A stretch of 64,000 nt of DNA from Merdimmobilis hominis (GCF_021109255.1 NZ_JAJODG010000003.1); one strand, 5' to 3'; shown: positions 16,685-27,137, counted from the first letter of the stretch. The notes: generated by a model from the sequence alone, not told the origin. Program-made: numbers and translations.

Positions 16685-16737
16685 GCCGTACAACGGGGGA
16701 AAATTTGATTTTTCTGCGCTGGAATGGAGAAAATCCC

Positions 16738-16766
16738 TTGACAAAGATATAGAAATACACTATACT
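16738..16766 (+). promoter_or_regulatory. Strong sigma-A promoter of rplJ-rplL
   Basis: TTGACA (16738-16743) and TATACT (16761-16766) at 17 bp spacing: consensus -35 and near-consensus -10. Confidence 0.9.
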
Positions 16767-16772
16767 ATAAAA

Positions 16773-16923
16773 GCTGTCACAATCCAAAGACAGCAGGCGT
16801 CTGTTTTACAGACTGAAATGGGTGACTCCGGCCTGCCGAGGAAGATGATGCAGAACAACTGGATGTAAGTTCAGAACATTGTTTTGTAAGCTCTTTCCGC
16901 GGTTTGGCGGGAAGAGCTTTTTT
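16773..16923 (+). ncRNA. L10 leader with internal terminator
   Basis: The rplJ leader starts with a GCTGTC/GACAGC hairpin (16773-16794), contains a GGCCTGCCGAGGAAG region like the L10-binding kink-turn, and ends in a terminator: AAGCTCTTTCCGC pairs with GCGGGAAGAGCTT, followed by T-rich sequence (16888-16923). This is the architecture of the Firmicutes L10 leader, in which the L10(L12)4 complex stops its own transcription. The assignment rests on position and motifs, not on a covariance search. Confidence 0.8.
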
Positions 16924-16955
16924 GGTATAGAAGGTTTTCCAGGAGGTGAAAAGAT

Positions 16956-17477
16956 TTGGCAAGCGAGAAAGTTATTGCTCAGAAACAAGAGATCGTCGCA
17001 AACCTGAAAGAGAAACTGACAGGCTCTGTCGCCGGTGTCCTGGTGGATTACAAAGGCATCAACGTTGCAGAAGATACCAAACTCCGCAAAGAGCTGCGTG
17101 AGGCTGGGGTTGACTACACCGTTGTAAAGAATACCCTGCTGAAATTCGCCATTGACGAGGTTGGCTTCGGCGCTTTGGATGCACATCTGTCCGGCACCAC
17201 CGCTCTGGCTGTCTCCAAAGAGGATCCGGTTATCGCTGCAAAAATCCTTGCGAAATACGCGGAGGATTCCAAAGGACAATTCAGCATCAAAGCTGGTTTC
17301 CTGGATGGCGAAGTGATCGATTCTGATAAGGTGATCGCCGTTGGCAAGCTGCCCTCCAAGGAGCAGTTGCTGGTTCAGTTGCTCAGCGTCCTCAATGGCA
17401 ACATCAGAGGTCTGGCTGTCGCCCTGAACGCTATCGCGGAGAAGGGCCAGGAAGAGGCTCCCGCCGTCGAGGCATAA
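16956..17477 (+). CDS. rplJ: 50S ribosomal protein L10
   Basis: Large-subunit stalk base protein, 173 residues. It begins LASEKVIAQKQEIVANLKEK and contains VAGVLVDYKGINVAEDTKLR and VVKNTLLKFA, as in L10. The start is TTG at 16956, behind AGGAGGTGAAAAGA, an unusually weak start codon for a ribosomal protein. It is regulated by the L10 leader above and followed by rplL after 99 bp. Confidence 0.95.
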   Translation: MASEKVIAQKQEIVANLKEKLTGSVAGVLVDYKGINVAEDTKLRKELREAGVDYTVVKNTLLKFAIDEVGFGALDAHLSGTTALAVSKEDPVIAAKILAKYAEDSKGQFSIKAGFLDGEVIDSDKVIAVGKLPSKEQLLVQLLSVLNGNIRGLAVALNAIAEKGQEEAPAVEA

Positions 17478-17576
17478 TCCCACAGGTATGTGGCACCGTG
17501 GTTGGGCAGGTTCGCCCAGCGCAATCGTTTGGGCAGAGCCCAACACATGAAAATAAGATTATAGGAGGTAGCTGAC

Positions 17577-17951
17577 ATGGCTTCTGAGAAAATTACTAAA
17601 TTTGTAGAAGAAATCAAAACTCTGACCGTTCTGGAACTGTCCGAGCTGGTGAAAGCAATCGAGGAGGAGTTCGGCGTTTCTGCTGCTGCTCCCGTTATGA
17701 TGGCTGGCCCCGCTGCCGCTGCTCCCGCTGCTGAGGAGAAAACCGAGTTTGACGTTGTTCTGGCTGAAGCTGGCGCTAGCAAAATGGGCGTCATCAAGCT
17801 GGTCAAAGAGATCACCGGCCTGGGCCTGAAAGAGGCAAAAGAGCTGGTTGACAACGCTCCTAAAGCTATCAAAGAGGGTGTTTCCAAAGCTGACGCTGAG
17901 GACATCAAGAAGAAACTGGAAGACGCTGGCGCTAAAGTCGAGCTCAAATAG
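17577..17951 (+). CDS. rplL: 50S ribosomal protein L7/L12
   Basis: Multicopy stalk protein that recruits translational GTPases, 124 residues. An N-terminal dimer domain (about 1-33) is joined by an alanine-rich hinge (about 36-55) to the C-terminal domain, which contains EKTEFDVVLAEAGASK, IKLVKEITGLGLKEAKELV and VEKAP-like VDNAPKAIKEGV. AGGAGGTAGCTGAC precedes the ATG. A strong terminator follows directly; rpoB and rpoC do not follow as they do in most bacteria. Confidence 0.97.
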   Translation: MASEKITKFVEEIKTLTVLELSELVKAIEEEFGVSAAAPVMMAGPAAAAPAAEEKTEFDVVLAEAGASKMGVIKLVKEITGLGLKEAKELVDNAPKAIKEGVSKADAEDIKKKLEDAGAKVELK

Positions 17952-17980
17952 TTTTGCTTCTCTATCTTATAGCCTTCTTA

Positions 17981-18010
17981 AGCAGCCCGCCATTGGCGGG
18001 CTGCTTTTTT
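17981..18010 (+). terminator. Terminator of rplJL
   Basis: AGCAGCCCGCC and GGCGGGCTGCT with an ATT loop, followed by T5. Confidence 0.92.
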
Positions 18011-18123
18011 GTGGAGTACTTGCGCTGCCCTCTAGAACTTCACAGATAAACCCCTTGGAAGAGAGAGCCGTTGTGTGTCCCTGCGCCGACTGGGAATTTC
18101 CGCGGTAAAAGCAAAGGAAAAAT

Positions 18124-18157
18124 AAAAAAGGCAAGCCCAACGGGCTTGCCTTTTTTT
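18124..18157 (-). terminator. Terminator of the Ugp-like operon
   Basis: AAAAAAGGCAAGCCC and GGGCTTGCCTTTTTTT around AAC; functional for the minus-strand operon ending at 18171. Confidence 0.9.
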
Positions 18158-18170
18158 GAGTAATTTACAA

Positions 18171-19556
18171 CTACTTCGCGGTTTCTGTGGTCTCGTTGTA
18201 GTTGGTGATAGCCGCGTTCACAGCTGTGGCGACATTTTTAATGCAGTCTTCTGGGGTTTGCTGGCCCATAAGGACGAGCTCCATATTTTCCTCAAATTTG
18301 GCTCTGGCCTCAGGGAATACACCCAGCAGAGCACCGCTTGTGAACTCGTTGGTGGGGGTGTTGTGCAGCTGGTTGATGGCGGTGGTGAAGTTGGGGTTCT
18401 CTTCCAGGTAGGTCTTCATCGACTCAATCTCATAAGACTTGACATTGGTTGCAAAGTAACCGGTACCCTGCATCCAAGCGGCCTGGGCCTCGGGGGAGGA
18501 AGCATATTTTACAAATTCCCAAGCAGCGTTCTTGCGGGCCTCATCTTTATTGTCGATGATCCACAGGGAGCCGCCGCCGATGATGACGCCGCCATCCTCT
18601 TTTTCGCCGATCCGAGGCATATTGCCGGTGCCAATTTCAAATCTGCCGCCTACGCCTTTGATGACCGAGGCCAGCTGGGCAGTGGAATCCAGGTACATGG
18701 CAGTTCTGCCGGCGATGAAAGCATTGCGGGTGTCGTCGGTGTTGCGGCCAAAGTTGCCTACAAAGCCGCTGTCCACTAAGTCTTTCCAGGTCTGGACCAC
18801 GTTGAGGCCAGCGCCGTTTTCGTCAAAGACCACTTTAGTGGCGTTGGCGGTACGGCCGTTGTTGTTGTCTGCGTAGAACTCGCCCTGGACGGCGATCAGC
18901 TGTTCAAAGAACCAGCCGTAGATGGCCATGGAGAAGCCGTACTGGGTGACCTTGTCACCGTCTTTTTTGGTCAGCTTCTCTGCGTATTCCAGCACCTGGG
19001 CGAAGGTCTCGGGAGCCTTTTCCGGATCCAGGCCAGCCTCTTTGAAGGCGTCCTTGTTGTAATACAGAAGAGGGGTGGAGGAGTTGAAAGGCATGGCGTA
19101 CTGCTTGCCGTCCACCGAATAGTAGCTGACCAGGTTGGGCTCAATATCCTCTTTGTTGAAGGACTCGTCCGCCGCAATGAAATCCTCCACAGGGACGATG
19201 TAGCCGCTATCTACCATAAATTTGGAACCGATATCATAGACTTGTACAATGTCGGGGCCGGAGCCGGAACCGTCGGTCATAGCGGATTTCAGCTTGGTGA
19301 GCTCATCGTCATATTTGCCCTGGTACTGGGCGGTGACATGCACTTTGTCCTGGGATTCGTTGAAATTCTTGATCATCAGGTCGACCTGTTCACCCATGAC
19401 GCCGCCCATGGCATGCCAGAATACGATCTCGGTGGTGCCGGATTCGGAACCGCCTGTGGAGCTGCCGCTGGACGAGTTACCGCCGCCGCCGCAGCCGGCC
19501 ATGGAGAGTGTCATCGCGGCTGCCAGCACAGCAGCCAGAGTTCGTTTGAGTTTCAT
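18171..19556 (-). CDS. ABC transporter substrate-binding lipoprotein, UgpB-like
   Basis: Extracellular solute-binding protein of family 1, 461 residues. The signal peptide ends in the lipobox MAGC with the lipidated cysteine at residue 22, followed by a Gly/Ser-rich linker. Compared from memory with E. coli UgpB (sn-glycerol 3-phosphate), it shares FWHAMGG, IVQVYDIGSKFMVDSG, MPFNSSTPLLYYNKDAFKEA, IIGGGSLWII and WMQGTGYFA. The substrate is therefore likely glycerol 3-phosphate, a glycerophosphodiester or a sugar. It is the last gene of a minus-strand operon, behind two permeases. Confidence 0.88.
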   Translation of the reverse strand: MKLKRTLAAVLAAAMTLSMAGCGGGGNSSSGSSTGGSESGTTEIVFWHAMGGVMGEQVDLMIKNFNESQDKVHVTAQYQGKYDDELTKLKSAMTDGSGSGPDIVQVYDIGSKFMVDSGYIVPVEDFIAADESFNKEDIEPNLVSYYSVDGKQYAMPFNSSTPLLYYNKDAFKEAGLDPEKAPETFAQVLEYAEKLTKKDGDKVTQYGFSMAIYGWFFEQLIAVQGEFYADNNNGRTANATKVVFDENGAGLNVVQTWKDLVDSGFVGNFGRNTDDTRNAFIAGRTAMYLDSTAQLASVIKGVGGRFEIGTGNMPRIGEKEDGGVIIGGGSLWIIDNKDEARKNAAWEFVKYASSPEAQAAWMQGTGYFATNVKSYEIESMKTYLEENPNFTTAINQLHNTPTNEFTSGALLGVFPEARAKFEENMELVLMGQQTPEDCIKNVATAVNAAITNYNETTETAK

Positions 19557-19617
19557 GTTGATCCTCCTTTAATTTGTGTATGATGGTACGCCGCCTATGC
19601 GGCGTGGAAGCCCGAAA

Positions 19618-20442
19618 TTAACCCTTGACTGCCCCGGCGGTCAACCCGGCGACCAGCTGTTTCTGGCCTAAGATAAAGGCCAGGATAGAAGGGGCAAGAA
19701 CCATGATGACGCCAGCCATAATCGGTCCGAAGGCGTTGCCCTCGGCGTTTTGCAGCATGCCCATACCGATCTGGACAGTGCGGTACTCCTTGCTGTCGGT
19801 GACCAGCAGAGGCCACAGGTACTGGTTCCAGGACTGGAGGAAGGTGTATACCCCCAGGGCCCCCAGAGAGGGCTTGGTCAGTGGAAGGGCGATGCTGATA
19901 AAGAACCGGAAGGTGGAACAGCCGTCAATCTTGGCGGCCTCATTGAGCTCGGTGGGGAGCTGTAAAAAGGCTTGGCGCATGTTGAAAACACAGAAAGCGG
20001 AGGTCAGGTAGGGCAGGATCAGCGCTTGGTAGCTGTCGGTCATGCCCAGGCCGCTGATGGTCAGGTAGTTGGCGATGATGATGGCCTGGCTGGGGATCAT
20101 CATGGTGCAGAGCATCAGCATAAAGATGGCCTTTTTGCCTTTGAATTCCAGGATGGAGAAGGCGTAGGCGGCCAGTGCGCCGGTAAACAGCTGCCCGATG
20201 GTGACCACAGTGGCCACAAACAGGGAGTTGAGGATGAACCGGAAGATGGGGGCCATCCGCAGGGCATCGGTGTAGTTTTGGGTATAAAGGCCGCTGGGCA
20301 AGAGCCGGGGCGGGTACTGGAAGATCTCGCTGGGGGTCATCAAGCTGACGCTGAACGCGTACAGGATGGGAAGGACGATACACAGAGCGACCACGCAGTT
20401 GACTGCCAGCAGGATCCATTTGGTGGATTTGTTTTGTACCAT
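19618..20442 (-). CDS. ABC transporter permease, UgpE/MalG-like
   Basis: Inner permease of a carbohydrate-type importer, 274 residues, with six predicted helices. The EAA loop that contacts the ATPase is EAAKIDGCSTFRFFISIALP (about 188-207). The N-terminal SVSLMTPSEIFQYPPRLLP is typical of the MalG/UgpE class. Its ATG overlaps the stop of the other permease by one base. UgpB follows after a 61-base gap. Confidence 0.92.
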   Translation of the reverse strand: MVQNKSTKWILLAVNCVVALCIVLPILYAFSVSLMTPSEIFQYPPRLLPSGLYTQNYTDALRMAPIFRFILNSLFVATVVTIGQLFTGALAAYAFSILEFKGKKAIFMLMLCTMMIPSQAIIIANYLTISGLGMTDSYQALILPYLTSAFCVFNMRQAFLQLPTELNEAAKIDGCSTFRFFISIALPLTKPSLGALGVYTFLQSWNQYLWPLLVTDSKEYRTVQIGMGMLQNAEGNAFGPIMAGVIMVLAPSILAFILGQKQLVAGLTAGAVKG

Positions 20443-21359
20443 TAGTAGGTCACCTTCTTTTCAAGACGGAACTGAACCAAGGTCAGCGCCAGGATGATGA
20501 AGAACAGAATTACCGACTCCGCGCAGGCGAGGCCGAACCGGTTGTTGAAGAACGCCTCCTGGTAGATGGAGTAAACGATGACATAAGTGCTCTGGCCAGG
20601 GCCGCCCTTGGTCATCAAGTTGATCTGGGCAAAGGATTGGAAAGAGTTGATCACATTGATGATGAGCAGGAAGAACAAGGTGGGAGAGATGCAAGGCAGG
20701 GTGATAGAGAGGTGCTTGCGGAAGAACCCAGCTCCCTCCAGGGAGGCGCTTTCATACAGTTCCGGCGGGACCGATTGAAGGGCGGCCAGGATAAAGATAA
20801 AGTTGAGGCCGATGTTCATCCACACGGTGACCATCACCACCGAGAAGAGGGCCCACTTGTCCGAGATCAGCCAGCCGATGTCGGTGCCCAGCAGGTAGTT
20901 CAGAATGCCGATGGAGGGGTGGAACACAAAGATGAAGATGATGGACGCCGCCGCCGAGGAAATGGCCATGGGCAGCGAATAGATCGTCCGGAAGAGGCCG
21001 GTGCCGGGGATTTTCTCATTGGCCAGTACACCGGTGATAAATCCGGCCGCGATGGAGAAAAAGACCACCATCAGCGAGTATTTAACGGTGACAAATAGGC
21101 TGTTGCGAAAGGCTTCCGAAGTGAGCAGGCTGGTGAAGTTGGAAAAGCCCACAAACTTGCTGATTTCCCCCTTGGGGGTGGTGGAATGGAGGCTTAAAAA
21201 CAGCGTTTTGGCAAAGGGGAAAAACACAAAACAACAGAAGAGGATGAGGGCGGGGGTTATGTACAGATAAGGTTCAATCTTCTGGAAAGGCGTTTTGTGT
21301 ATGGCGTTCTTTTGGGGGTTCTGCGGGGATGTTTTCGCGGCAACAGCCGACTTTTTCAT
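20442..21359 (-). CDS. ABC transporter permease, UgpA/MalF-like
   Basis: First permease of the importer, 305 residues, six helices. LYITPALILFCCFVFFPF is the first helix, and the EAA loop reads SASLEGAGFFRKHLSITLP. FVGFSNFTSLL and MTKGGPGQSTYVIVYSIYQ are typical of sugar-type permeases. The ATG at 21359 follows AAGGAGGAACATCAACT; the longer frame to 21422 is unlikely. No ATPase gene is in the operon, so a shared MsmK/UgpC-type ATPase elsewhere must power it. Confidence 0.92.
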   Translation of the reverse strand: MKKSAVAAKTSPQNPQKNAIHKTPFQKIEPYLYITPALILFCCFVFFPFAKTLFLSLHSTTPKGEISKFVGFSNFTSLLTSEAFRNSLFVTVKYSLMVVFFSIAAGFITGVLANEKIPGTGLFRTIYSLPMAISSAAASIIFIFVFHPSIGILNYLLGTDIGWLISDKWALFSVVMVTVWMNIGLNFIFILAALQSVPPELYESASLEGAGFFRKHLSITLPCISPTLFFLLIINVINSFQSFAQINLMTKGGPGQSTYVIVYSIYQEAFFNNRFGLACAESVILFFIILALTLVQFRLEKKVTY

Positions 21360-22127
21360 AGTTGATGTTCCTCCTTGGCAAAGCGGCCGGCTAAGCGGCC
21401 CGTTTTGGCTGAAAAAAAGCAATATAAAACTGGCCGTTGATGGGGAAAAGGACAGCTATATTGCAAAAATATGGTATAACAACGGCTAATGGCATTCCGT
21501 TTTCTAAATTATAGCATAGGGTTTTGTGAATTTCAATTCAATCCTTTACAACTTGCTCACAGTTTGTTCCGGAATTACCCAAATTTTTGAAAAAAAGATC
21601 CGCAGATTGTAAATTTTTTTGACGGTTTTTCACTATTTTGTTGAAATACTTTGTTTTTAATGCAAATATTTGGCGATGTTAATTGGTAAAAAACACGAAT
21701 CTTTTCTCTTGTGAAAATTGACAAAAGATTAACTGAGTGGGCCAATTTTCTGCCTTTTATTTATAAGGTGAATGCTGGTGGTCTCCCTTGACTGGGCATG
21801 TACCTATGGGGAAAAAACTTCCAGGCCCGCCCTTATATTTGTTGTAGCAGGTTGTCCTATCCGCAGGGCTTGCCCTGATTGTAGCATATCCCTGTGGGGA
21901 CAAAGGGGGAAAACCGCCGCAGCCTCCACACGGAATTGGAAATTTTAACTAGGGGGATGAGGACTCCTACAATCATTGGCTAAAATACGGAAAACACCAG
22001 GGAAACCGCAGTATCCTTCCCCATGATGGCCCACAGTGCGCATAAGGGGGAAAGAGCTGGTGAACACTACATCTGGCAGAGAGAATAAATGAGTGCTAAA
22101 TAATTTATGAATTATTTATGAAAGCTA
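21360..22127. other. Long intergenic region between the Ugp-like operon and hrcA
   Basis: A 768-base stretch with no convincing gene. The left part (about 21480-21780) is very AT-rich. The middle has a perfect short palindrome CAGGGC-TT-GCCCTG (21864-21877) flanked by direct repeats TTGTAGCA (21842-21849 and 21879-21886). The right part contains an isolated GAGTGCTAA half-site (22091-22099). I cannot name a known RNA family here. Confidence 0.5.
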
Positions 22128-22156
22128 TTGACTTTCAGGAATTGGAATGCTAAATT
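22128..22156 (+). promoter_or_regulatory. Promoter of the hrcA-grpE-dnaK operon
   Basis: TTGACT (22128-22133) and TAAATT (22151-22156) at 17 bp, with TG before the -10. The CIRCE operator begins 7 bp downstream, over the transcription start. Confidence 0.7.
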
Positions 22157-22163
22157 ATAGTTG

Positions 22164-22190
22164 TTAGCAGTCATACAGAAAGAGTGCTAA
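22164..22190 (+). promoter_or_regulatory. CIRCE operator (HrcA binding site)
   Basis: TTAGCAGTC, a 9-base spacer, then GAGTGCTAA. It matches the consensus inverted repeat TTAGCACTC-N9-GAGTGCTAA at 17 of 18 positions. HrcA binding here represses the heat-shock operon at normal temperature. Confidence 0.93.
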
Positions 22191-22221
22191 ATCCAATACC
22201 AGAGAAAAGAGGCGATGACAG

Positions 22222-23247
22222 ATGCAGATGGATGACCGAAAGATGCGGGTTCTCACAGCTGTCATCGAAGTGTACACCCACACCGGCGAGCCAGTGGGCT
22301 CCAAACTGGTCTCTGAGCAGATGGACGTCTCCTCCGCCACGGTGCGCAACGAGATGGCTGCCCTCTTCAACATGGGCCTTTTGGAACAGCCCCACACCTC
22401 CGCTGGGCGGCTGCCCAGCTACACCGGGTACCGCCTGTATCTGGATCAGCTGATGCAAACCCTCCCCCTCACCCCCAAAGAACGGGGCGGGGTGGACGCC
22501 CTCTTCAATGTGCGGGACCCCGATCCCGACAAGCTGCTGGAGGACGCGGCCCAGGCGCTGGCCCAGTTTACCGGCTGCGCCGCTTTTACAGCCACCATGC
22601 CCCCAGAGGCGGTGACAGTGAAACAGGTGGGAATCCTCCCCTCCCGCAGCAAAGCGGTGGTGATTTTGATCATCGCATCCAACGGGGTGGTGAAAAGCCG
22701 GGTTTGCCGGCTGGATTTCGCCTTGACCCCGGAGCTTTTAGAGATTTACAACCGGTTTGCCACCGCGACGCTGGTGGATAAATCCCTGGGGGAAATCTCC
22801 AAGATTTACCTCAATTCGGTGGCGGTGTCCTCCGGCGGGTACGCCCGGGTGCTCACCCCCATACTAAGTGGTGTCTATGACCTCTGCCAGGAGATCAGCC
22901 AGGGGCAGTTCGCCCTCAGCGGCGAGGCAAACCTCCTCAGTTACAAAGAATTCCAGCCTATCGCTTATGAGGTGCTGGAGTTTTTGGGGGATCGGAAGAA
23001 TGTCCTGTCCCTGGTCCAAAAGGCCCAAGGCCGCACCACAGTGACCATCGGCCGGGAGAACAGCCACCCGGTGCTGTATGACAGCGCGGTGGTAGTCACC
23101 CGGTACCGAATCGCCGGTGGGGCCACCGGGGCGGTGGGGCTTATCGGGCCTGTCCGCCAGAACTACGCCAAGATGATCCCCTATTTGGAGTATTTCTCCG
23201 ACACACTGGGCTCCCTCTTGGCGGAGACCTATGATGAACAACAATAA
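22222..23247 (+). CDS. hrcA: Heat-inducible transcription repressor HrcA
   Basis: Repressor of class I heat-shock genes, 341 residues, acting at CIRCE. The N-terminal winged helix contains GEPVGSKLVSEQMDVSSATVR and GLLEQPHTSAGRLPSYTGYR (about 18-75), very characteristic. The central GAF-like and C-terminal parts end in GLIGPVRQNYAKMIPYLEYF. The ATG at 22222 is followed in frame by another at 22228. The end overlaps grpE by 17 bases if grpE starts at 23231. Confidence 0.96.
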   Translation: MQMDDRKMRVLTAVIEVYTHTGEPVGSKLVSEQMDVSSATVRNEMAALFNMGLLEQPHTSAGRLPSYTGYRLYLDQLMQTLPLTPKERGGVDALFNVRDPDPDKLLEDAAQALAQFTGCAAFTATMPPEAVTVKQVGILPSRSKAVVILIIASNGVVKSRVCRLDFALTPELLEIYNRFATATLVDKSLGEISKIYLNSVAVSSGGYARVLTPILSGVYDLCQEISQGQFALSGEANLLSYKEFQPIAYEVLEFLGDRKNVLSLVQKAQGRTTVTIGRENSHPVLYDSAVVVTRYRIAGGATGAVGLIGPVRQNYAKMIPYLEYFSDTLGSLLAETYDEQQ

Positions 23248-23800
23248 TCCGAAAGGGGAAAGATACTTGGATACGAAAAAACAAGATCCACAGGTGGAAG
23301 ATACCGAGCTCCCACAGGTGGAAGAGGCCGAAAGCAAGCCCCAGGAGGCGGCGGAGGAACCCACAGCGCTGGAACAGCTGGAAGAAGAATACCGCCAGCT
23401 CAACGACCGCTACTTGAGAACCCTTGCGGAGTATGACAACTTCCGAAAGCGGTCTTCCAAGGAGCGGGAAGCCATCTACCCAGAGGCGAAAGCCGATACG
23501 GTAAAGGAGTTCCTCACCGTGGCGGACAGCTTCTCTCGGGCGTTGAGTTTTGAATGCGCTGACGCCGAGTTCAAAAAAGGGATGGAAATGATCCATACCG
23601 CCCTGTTGGGGGCGTTTCAAAAGTTGGGGGTGGAGGCTTTCGGGAAACCGGGAGAGACCTTCGACCCCAGCCTGCACAACGCCGTGATGCATGTGGAGGA
23701 TGATTCCCTGGGCGAAAATACCATCGCCGAAGTGTTCCAGGAGGGATACCGCATGGGGGATAAAGTCCTTCGCTACGCCATGGTGAAGGTGGCAAATTAA
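23231..23800 (+). CDS. grpE: Nucleotide exchange factor GrpE
   Basis: Dimeric exchange factor for DnaK, 189 residues from this start. An acidic, low-complexity N-terminus (about 15-50) leads to a long coiled coil (LEQLEEEYRQLNDRYLRTLA) and the signature YDNFRKRSSKEREA. The C-terminal beta domain has FDPSLHNAVMHVEDDSLGENT and EGYRMGDKVLRYAMVKVAN. The true start may be TTG at 23267, which has AAAGGGGAAAGATAC before it; the ATGs at 23231 and 23234 overlap hrcA and have GGAGACCT. Confidence 0.94.
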   Translation: MMNNNNPKGERYLDTKKQDPQVEDTELPQVEEAESKPQEAAEEPTALEQLEEEYRQLNDRYLRTLAEYDNFRKRSSKEREAIYPEAKADTVKEFLTVADSFSRALSFECADAEFKKGMEMIHTALLGAFQKLGVEAFGKPGETFDPSLHNAVMHVEDDSLGENTIAEVFQEGYRMGDKVLRYAMVKVAN

Positions 23801-23857
23801 CGGTGCATACTTCTAAAATTTAGATATATCAATTGAAACATCAGGAGGAATTGAGCT

Positions 23858-25714
<1,857 letters not shown>

Positions 25715-25727
25715 CCGGATAACACAA

Positions 25728-25768
25728 CAAAATAAGGCTTGCGGGAATGCTTCCTGCAGCCTTATTTT
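25728..25768 (+). terminator. Terminator between dnaK and dnaJ
   Basis: AAAATAAGGCTTGCGGGAA pairs with TTCCTGCAGCCTTATTTT, with one mismatch and one bulge. dnaJ, 145 bp on, may depend on read-through or its own promoter. Confidence 0.75.
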
Positions 25769-25913
25769 GCTGAACGGGAGGGAATCTTTCCCCCGCCGTA
25801 GCAAAACCGGCCCGGTTGTGCTATACTAGAGGCATCTGCTGTCAGCAGAAGAAAGCCCCTGGTGCCAGCACACCTGGATATGGCTACATTTTTAGACAAA
25901 AGGGTGATCGAGT

Positions 25914-27083
25914 TTGCCGGATAAAAGAGATTATTATGAAGTCCTTGGGATCCAGAAGGGCGCCTCGGACGACGAGATAAAAAAAGCCTACCGAAAGTTG
26001 GCAAAGCAATACCATCCCGATCTCAACCCCGGCGACAAGGACGCCGAGGCGAAGTTTAAGGAAGTCAATGAAGCCTATGAAATCCTCTCTGATAAGGAGA
26101 AGAAAGCCCGCTACGACCAGTTCGGCTTTGCTGGGGTGGACCCCAGCTATGGCGGAGGGCAGGGCGCTTACGGCGCCGGTGGCTTCGGGTTTGACGACCT
26201 GGGGGATATTTTTGAATCCTTCTTTGGGGGAGCCGGCGGCTTTGGCGGCTTCGGCGGGTCTACGCGGGCCCGCAACCCCAATGCCCCGTTGCGGGGGAAC
26301 GATGTCAACATCAGCCTGCCCCTCTCCTTTATGGAGGCGGCTTTGGGCTGTAAAAAAGAAATCAGTGTCACCCGGTTGGAGGGCTGTGCCACCTGCGGCG
26401 GCACCGGGGCCAAACCCGGCACCTCCCCGGAGACCTGCCCGGACTGCCGGGGCACCGGCCAAGTGCGGGTACAGCAACGCACCCCCTTTGGGGTGATTCA
26501 GACCAGCAAGACCTGTCCCAAATGCGGCGGCACAGGCAAGGTGATCAAAGACCCTTGCCCGGACTGCAAAGGCCAGGGGCGGATCCGCCGGACCAAAAAG
26601 CTGGAGGTCAGCGTGCCAGCCGGCATCGACGACGGCCAGACCTTTGTCCTGCGGGGCCAAGGCGACCAGGGGATCAACGGCGGCCCGGCCGGCGATGTGA
26701 ACATCACCGTATCGGTGCGGCCCGACCCGCTGTTTGAACGGGATGGCTACGATGTGTGGTGCGACATCCCCATCACCTTCACCCAAGCGGCGCTGGGGGA
26801 TGAGATCGTCGTCCCCACCATCGACGGCAAGGTGAAGTACAACATCCCCGAGGGCACACAGCCCGGCACGGTGTTCCGCCTGCGGAACAAAGGCATCAGC
26901 TATGTCAACGGCCGGGGCCGGGGCGACCAGTATGTCCGGGTCAACTTGGAGGTGCCACGCAACCTGAGCGGCAAACAGAAGGATGCCCTCAAAGAGTTTG
27001 AAAAACTCTCGGGGGATAAAAACTATGAGAAGCGCAAAAGCTTCTTCGAGCGGCTCAAAGACGCGGTAAAAGGCGACGAGTAA
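25914..27083 (+). CDS. dnaJ: Molecular chaperone DnaJ (Hsp40)
   Basis: DnaK co-chaperone, 389 residues. The J domain (about 1-70) contains DYYEVLGIQKGASDDEIKKA and the HPD motif in KQYHPDLNP. A Gly/Phe-rich linker (about 75-125) leads to four zinc-finger repeats: CATCGGTG, CPDCRGTG, CPKCGGTG and CPDCKGQG. The C-terminal substrate domains follow. The start is TTG at 25914 with AGGGTGATC upstream; no better start is in frame. Confidence 0.96.
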   Translation: MPDKRDYYEVLGIQKGASDDEIKKAYRKLAKQYHPDLNPGDKDAEAKFKEVNEAYEILSDKEKKARYDQFGFAGVDPSYGGGQGAYGAGGFGFDDLGDIFESFFGGAGGFGGFGGSTRARNPNAPLRGNDVNISLPLSFMEAALGCKKEISVTRLEGCATCGGTGAKPGTSPETCPDCRGTGQVRVQQRTPFGVIQTSKTCPKCGGTGKVIKDPCPDCKGQGRIRRTKKLEVSVPAGIDDGQTFVLRGQGDQGINGGPAGDVNITVSVRPDPLFERDGYDVWCDIPITFTQAALGDEIVVPTIDGKVKYNIPEGTQPGTVFRLRNKGISYVNGRGRGDQYVRVNLEVPRNLSGKQKDALKEFEKLSGDKNYEKRKSFFERLKDAVKGDE

Positions 27084-27100
27084 ACGGTATAAAGCAATAT

Positions 27101-27137
27101 AGCAGCGGGGGTTCTGTTTAGAGCCCCCGCTGTTTTT
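27101..27137 (+). terminator. Terminator of dnaJ
   Basis: AGCAGCGGGGG and CCCCCGCTG form the stem, followed by T6. Confidence 0.9.
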
